Shown: positions 62,984 through 64,000 of the stretch, in pieces
How positions within the stretch are numbered: the stretch's first letter is position 1
Layout: every line of letters begins with the position of its first letter
Assembly (NCBI RefSeq): GCF_000374825.1
Contig: NZ_KB895383.1
Coordinates: 124,001 to 188,000 of the forward strand
DNA: 64,000 nt
Source: Paenibacillus sanguinis 2301083 = DSM 16941
Lineage (GTDB): Bacteria > Bacillota > Bacilli > Paenibacillales > Paenibacillaceae
Direction of reading: 5' to 3'
Notes under the pieces: generated by a model
The model's input: the letters and a program-made list of their open reading frames with translations, nothing else
What the model was told of the DNA's origin: nothing
Databases searched by the model: none
Translations under genes and position numbers: made by a program

Positions 62984-64000
62984 ATGTTTAACAGGAGAGC
63001 ATTTACCTTATTGTTACTGTTTGCTGTCTTCGTCTCAGGGTTATTACCGCAAATGGCTTCTGCCGATATGCTTGCTGAGAATCATGTTATATCCTCCATG
63101 GATAAGGAAGGATTATCTGACCTCAATGCTGACAGCGAGATTATTGAAAATGATCCCTTGCCCGTTAATGAAGACGAGCCTGTACTCACTACTGATCCTG
63201 GAGCCTTGCCTGATGCTGATCCAGCGGAGGAGGTCAATGTGACGGACGCTGTATATTTGGAGGCCATGGACCCTGCTGCCTTTGAAATTACGGATGCGGC
63301 GGCAACAATTCAGAACTATCCCATGCCCTCTATTTATTCCGCATCCAGTGTATTTTCGTTGAAAGCTAATGGCAATAACGTTCCTGTCATCGCTTATGTG
63401 CGCGATTACGACTATGCCCAATTCTCCTTCTCTGGAGCAGTGACCCTGGAAGTGACAGCTAATGAGAATATAGAATCCTACTCCATCAGTCCGCTGGCGA
63501 AAAATATTCAGGGTACGGTGAGCGGAAGAAAGCTGACGTTTACGTTGTCCTCTTCAACCTATGTGATCGTTAAAATCAATGATCTGAAGAAAATAGTCAT
63601 TGCCGCCGATCCTCTGGAAACGGATATTCCCGCTTCTTCCGGTCCCGGCATCTATAACGTAACCCAATCGCCGTACAACGCAGATCGCACTGGCAATACG
63701 ATGGCAACCACAGCTATTCAGAGAGCGATTGACGATGCAAATCAGGCAGGCGGCGGTACTGTATTTGTTCCAGCCGGTGTCTACAAGAGCGGGAATCTGA
63801 CATTAAAGAGCAACGTGACCTTCTATTTGGCCGGGGGTGCTGTCATTGTCGGCACAGGCAAGGGAGAGGACTACGTCAAGGATTTCCGCAAGGACTCGCT
63901 GAACAGGGATGGAACTTATTTTATCCGTACAGCGATTAATTCCAGCAATATTACCCTGCGGGGACGGGGAACCATTGACGGAAAGGGCATGGAAATGCGT
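62984..64000 (+). CDS. Secreted right-handed beta-helix polysaccharidase (GH28/pectate lyase type), 5' part
   Basis: The first 339 codons are in the window and the gene continues beyond it. A Sec signal peptide (FNRRAFTLLLLFAVFVSGLLPQMASA) is followed by an acidic, disordered stretch (about 28-95) and a beta-rich module (about 100-215). The start of a beta-helix domain comes next: IYNVTQSPYNADRTGN, TTAIQRAIDDANQAGGGTVFVPAGVY and FYLAGGAVIVGTG, then TLRGRGTIDGKGM. The last blocks are the typical N-terminus of polygalacturonase-like enzymes. AGAAGGAGG precedes the ATG. The catalytic residues lie outside the window, so pectin, rhamnogalacturonan or another polymer remains possible. Confidence 0.85.
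   Translation, partial: MFNRRAFTLLLLFAVFVSGLLPQMASADMLAENHVISSMDKEGLSDLNADSEIIENDPLPVNEDEPVLTTDPGALPDADPAEEVNVTDAVYLEAMDPAAFEITDAAATIQNYPMPSIYSASSVFSLKANGNNVPVIAYVRDYDYAQFSFSGAVTLEVTANENIESYSISPLAKNIQGTVSGRKLTFTLSSSTYVIVKINDLKKIVIAADPLETDIPASSGPGIYNVTQSPYNADRTGNTMATTAIQRAIDDANQAGGGTVFVPAGVYKSGNLTLKSNVTFYLAGGAVIVGTGKGEDYVKDFRKDSLNRDGTYFIRTAINSSNITLRGRGTIDGKGMEMR

Overview
The window looks like chromosome from a Gram-positive, endospore-forming member of the Paenibacillaceae (Paenibacillus-like). The basis is moderate GC, strong AGGAGG-type ribosome binding sites, frequent TTG/GTG starts, a ger spore-germination operon, YheC/D and spore-surface genes, YesM/YesN-type two-component systems with AraC-type outputs, and sugar ABC cassettes without their own ATPase. 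There is no rRNA, tRNA, phage, transposase or CRISPR array in view.

Layout. 1-6.2 kb: end of a phosphoesterase, then an operon for a TrpXYZ-like ABC importer, a monooxygenase-fold protein, an acetyltransferase, a TVP38-type membrane protein and a NiaP-like transporter. 6.2-12.2 kb: UPF0173 hydrolase, DsbA-like protein, an RpoD-like sigma factor lacking region 1.1, an aminoglycoside 6-adenylyltransferase, a trypsin-fold protein, and a fluoride riboswitch controlling two overlapping crcB genes. 12.2-14.8 kb: a DUF4183 protein, a collagen-like protein built on a 45-bp tandem repeat and ending in the same domain, and a radical SAM/SPASM protein. 14.9-17.7 kb: mqnD-mqnB of the futalosine menaquinone route and the old yellow enzyme namA. 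17.8-31.6 kb: a GT4 glycosyltransferase, a YheC/D ATP-grasp protein, a SWIM-SNF2 helicase, an ABC-2 exporter, YitT, and a gerB-gerA-gerC operon. 31.8-39.4 kb: an M29 aminopeptidase, sqdB-sqdX for sulfolipid headgroup synthesis, and the fruRKA operon. 39.7-48.3 kb: an acyl-CoA synthetase, a small helical protein, an AraC regulator with an aldo/keto reductase, an ABC-F ATPase beside a YebC2/YeeN protein, and a ClC antiporter.

48.5-64.0 kb is a carbohydrate-utilisation island. It has a YesM-like kinase, a YesN-like regulator and an AraC regulator. A divergent FAD oxidoreductase faces a run of GH130-type enzyme, solute-binding lipoprotein, two permeases, a second GH130-type enzyme, a second FAD oxidoreductase and an SGNH esterase. 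A secreted right-handed beta-helix enzyme (GH28/pectate-lyase type) follows and runs off the window. Duplicated GH130 and FAD-oxidoreductase genes around one importer suggest phosphorolytic breakdown of an acylated, possibly mannose-containing oligosaccharide with a redox step on the sugar. This is the best candidate here for an uncharacterised pathway. The esterase gene ends inside a ~174-bp dispersed repeat, which supplies its stop codon, and a truncated second copy lies just downstream.

Method limits: family calls come from reading protein motifs by eye, without database searches. Promoters, operators and terminators are pattern matches to consensus.
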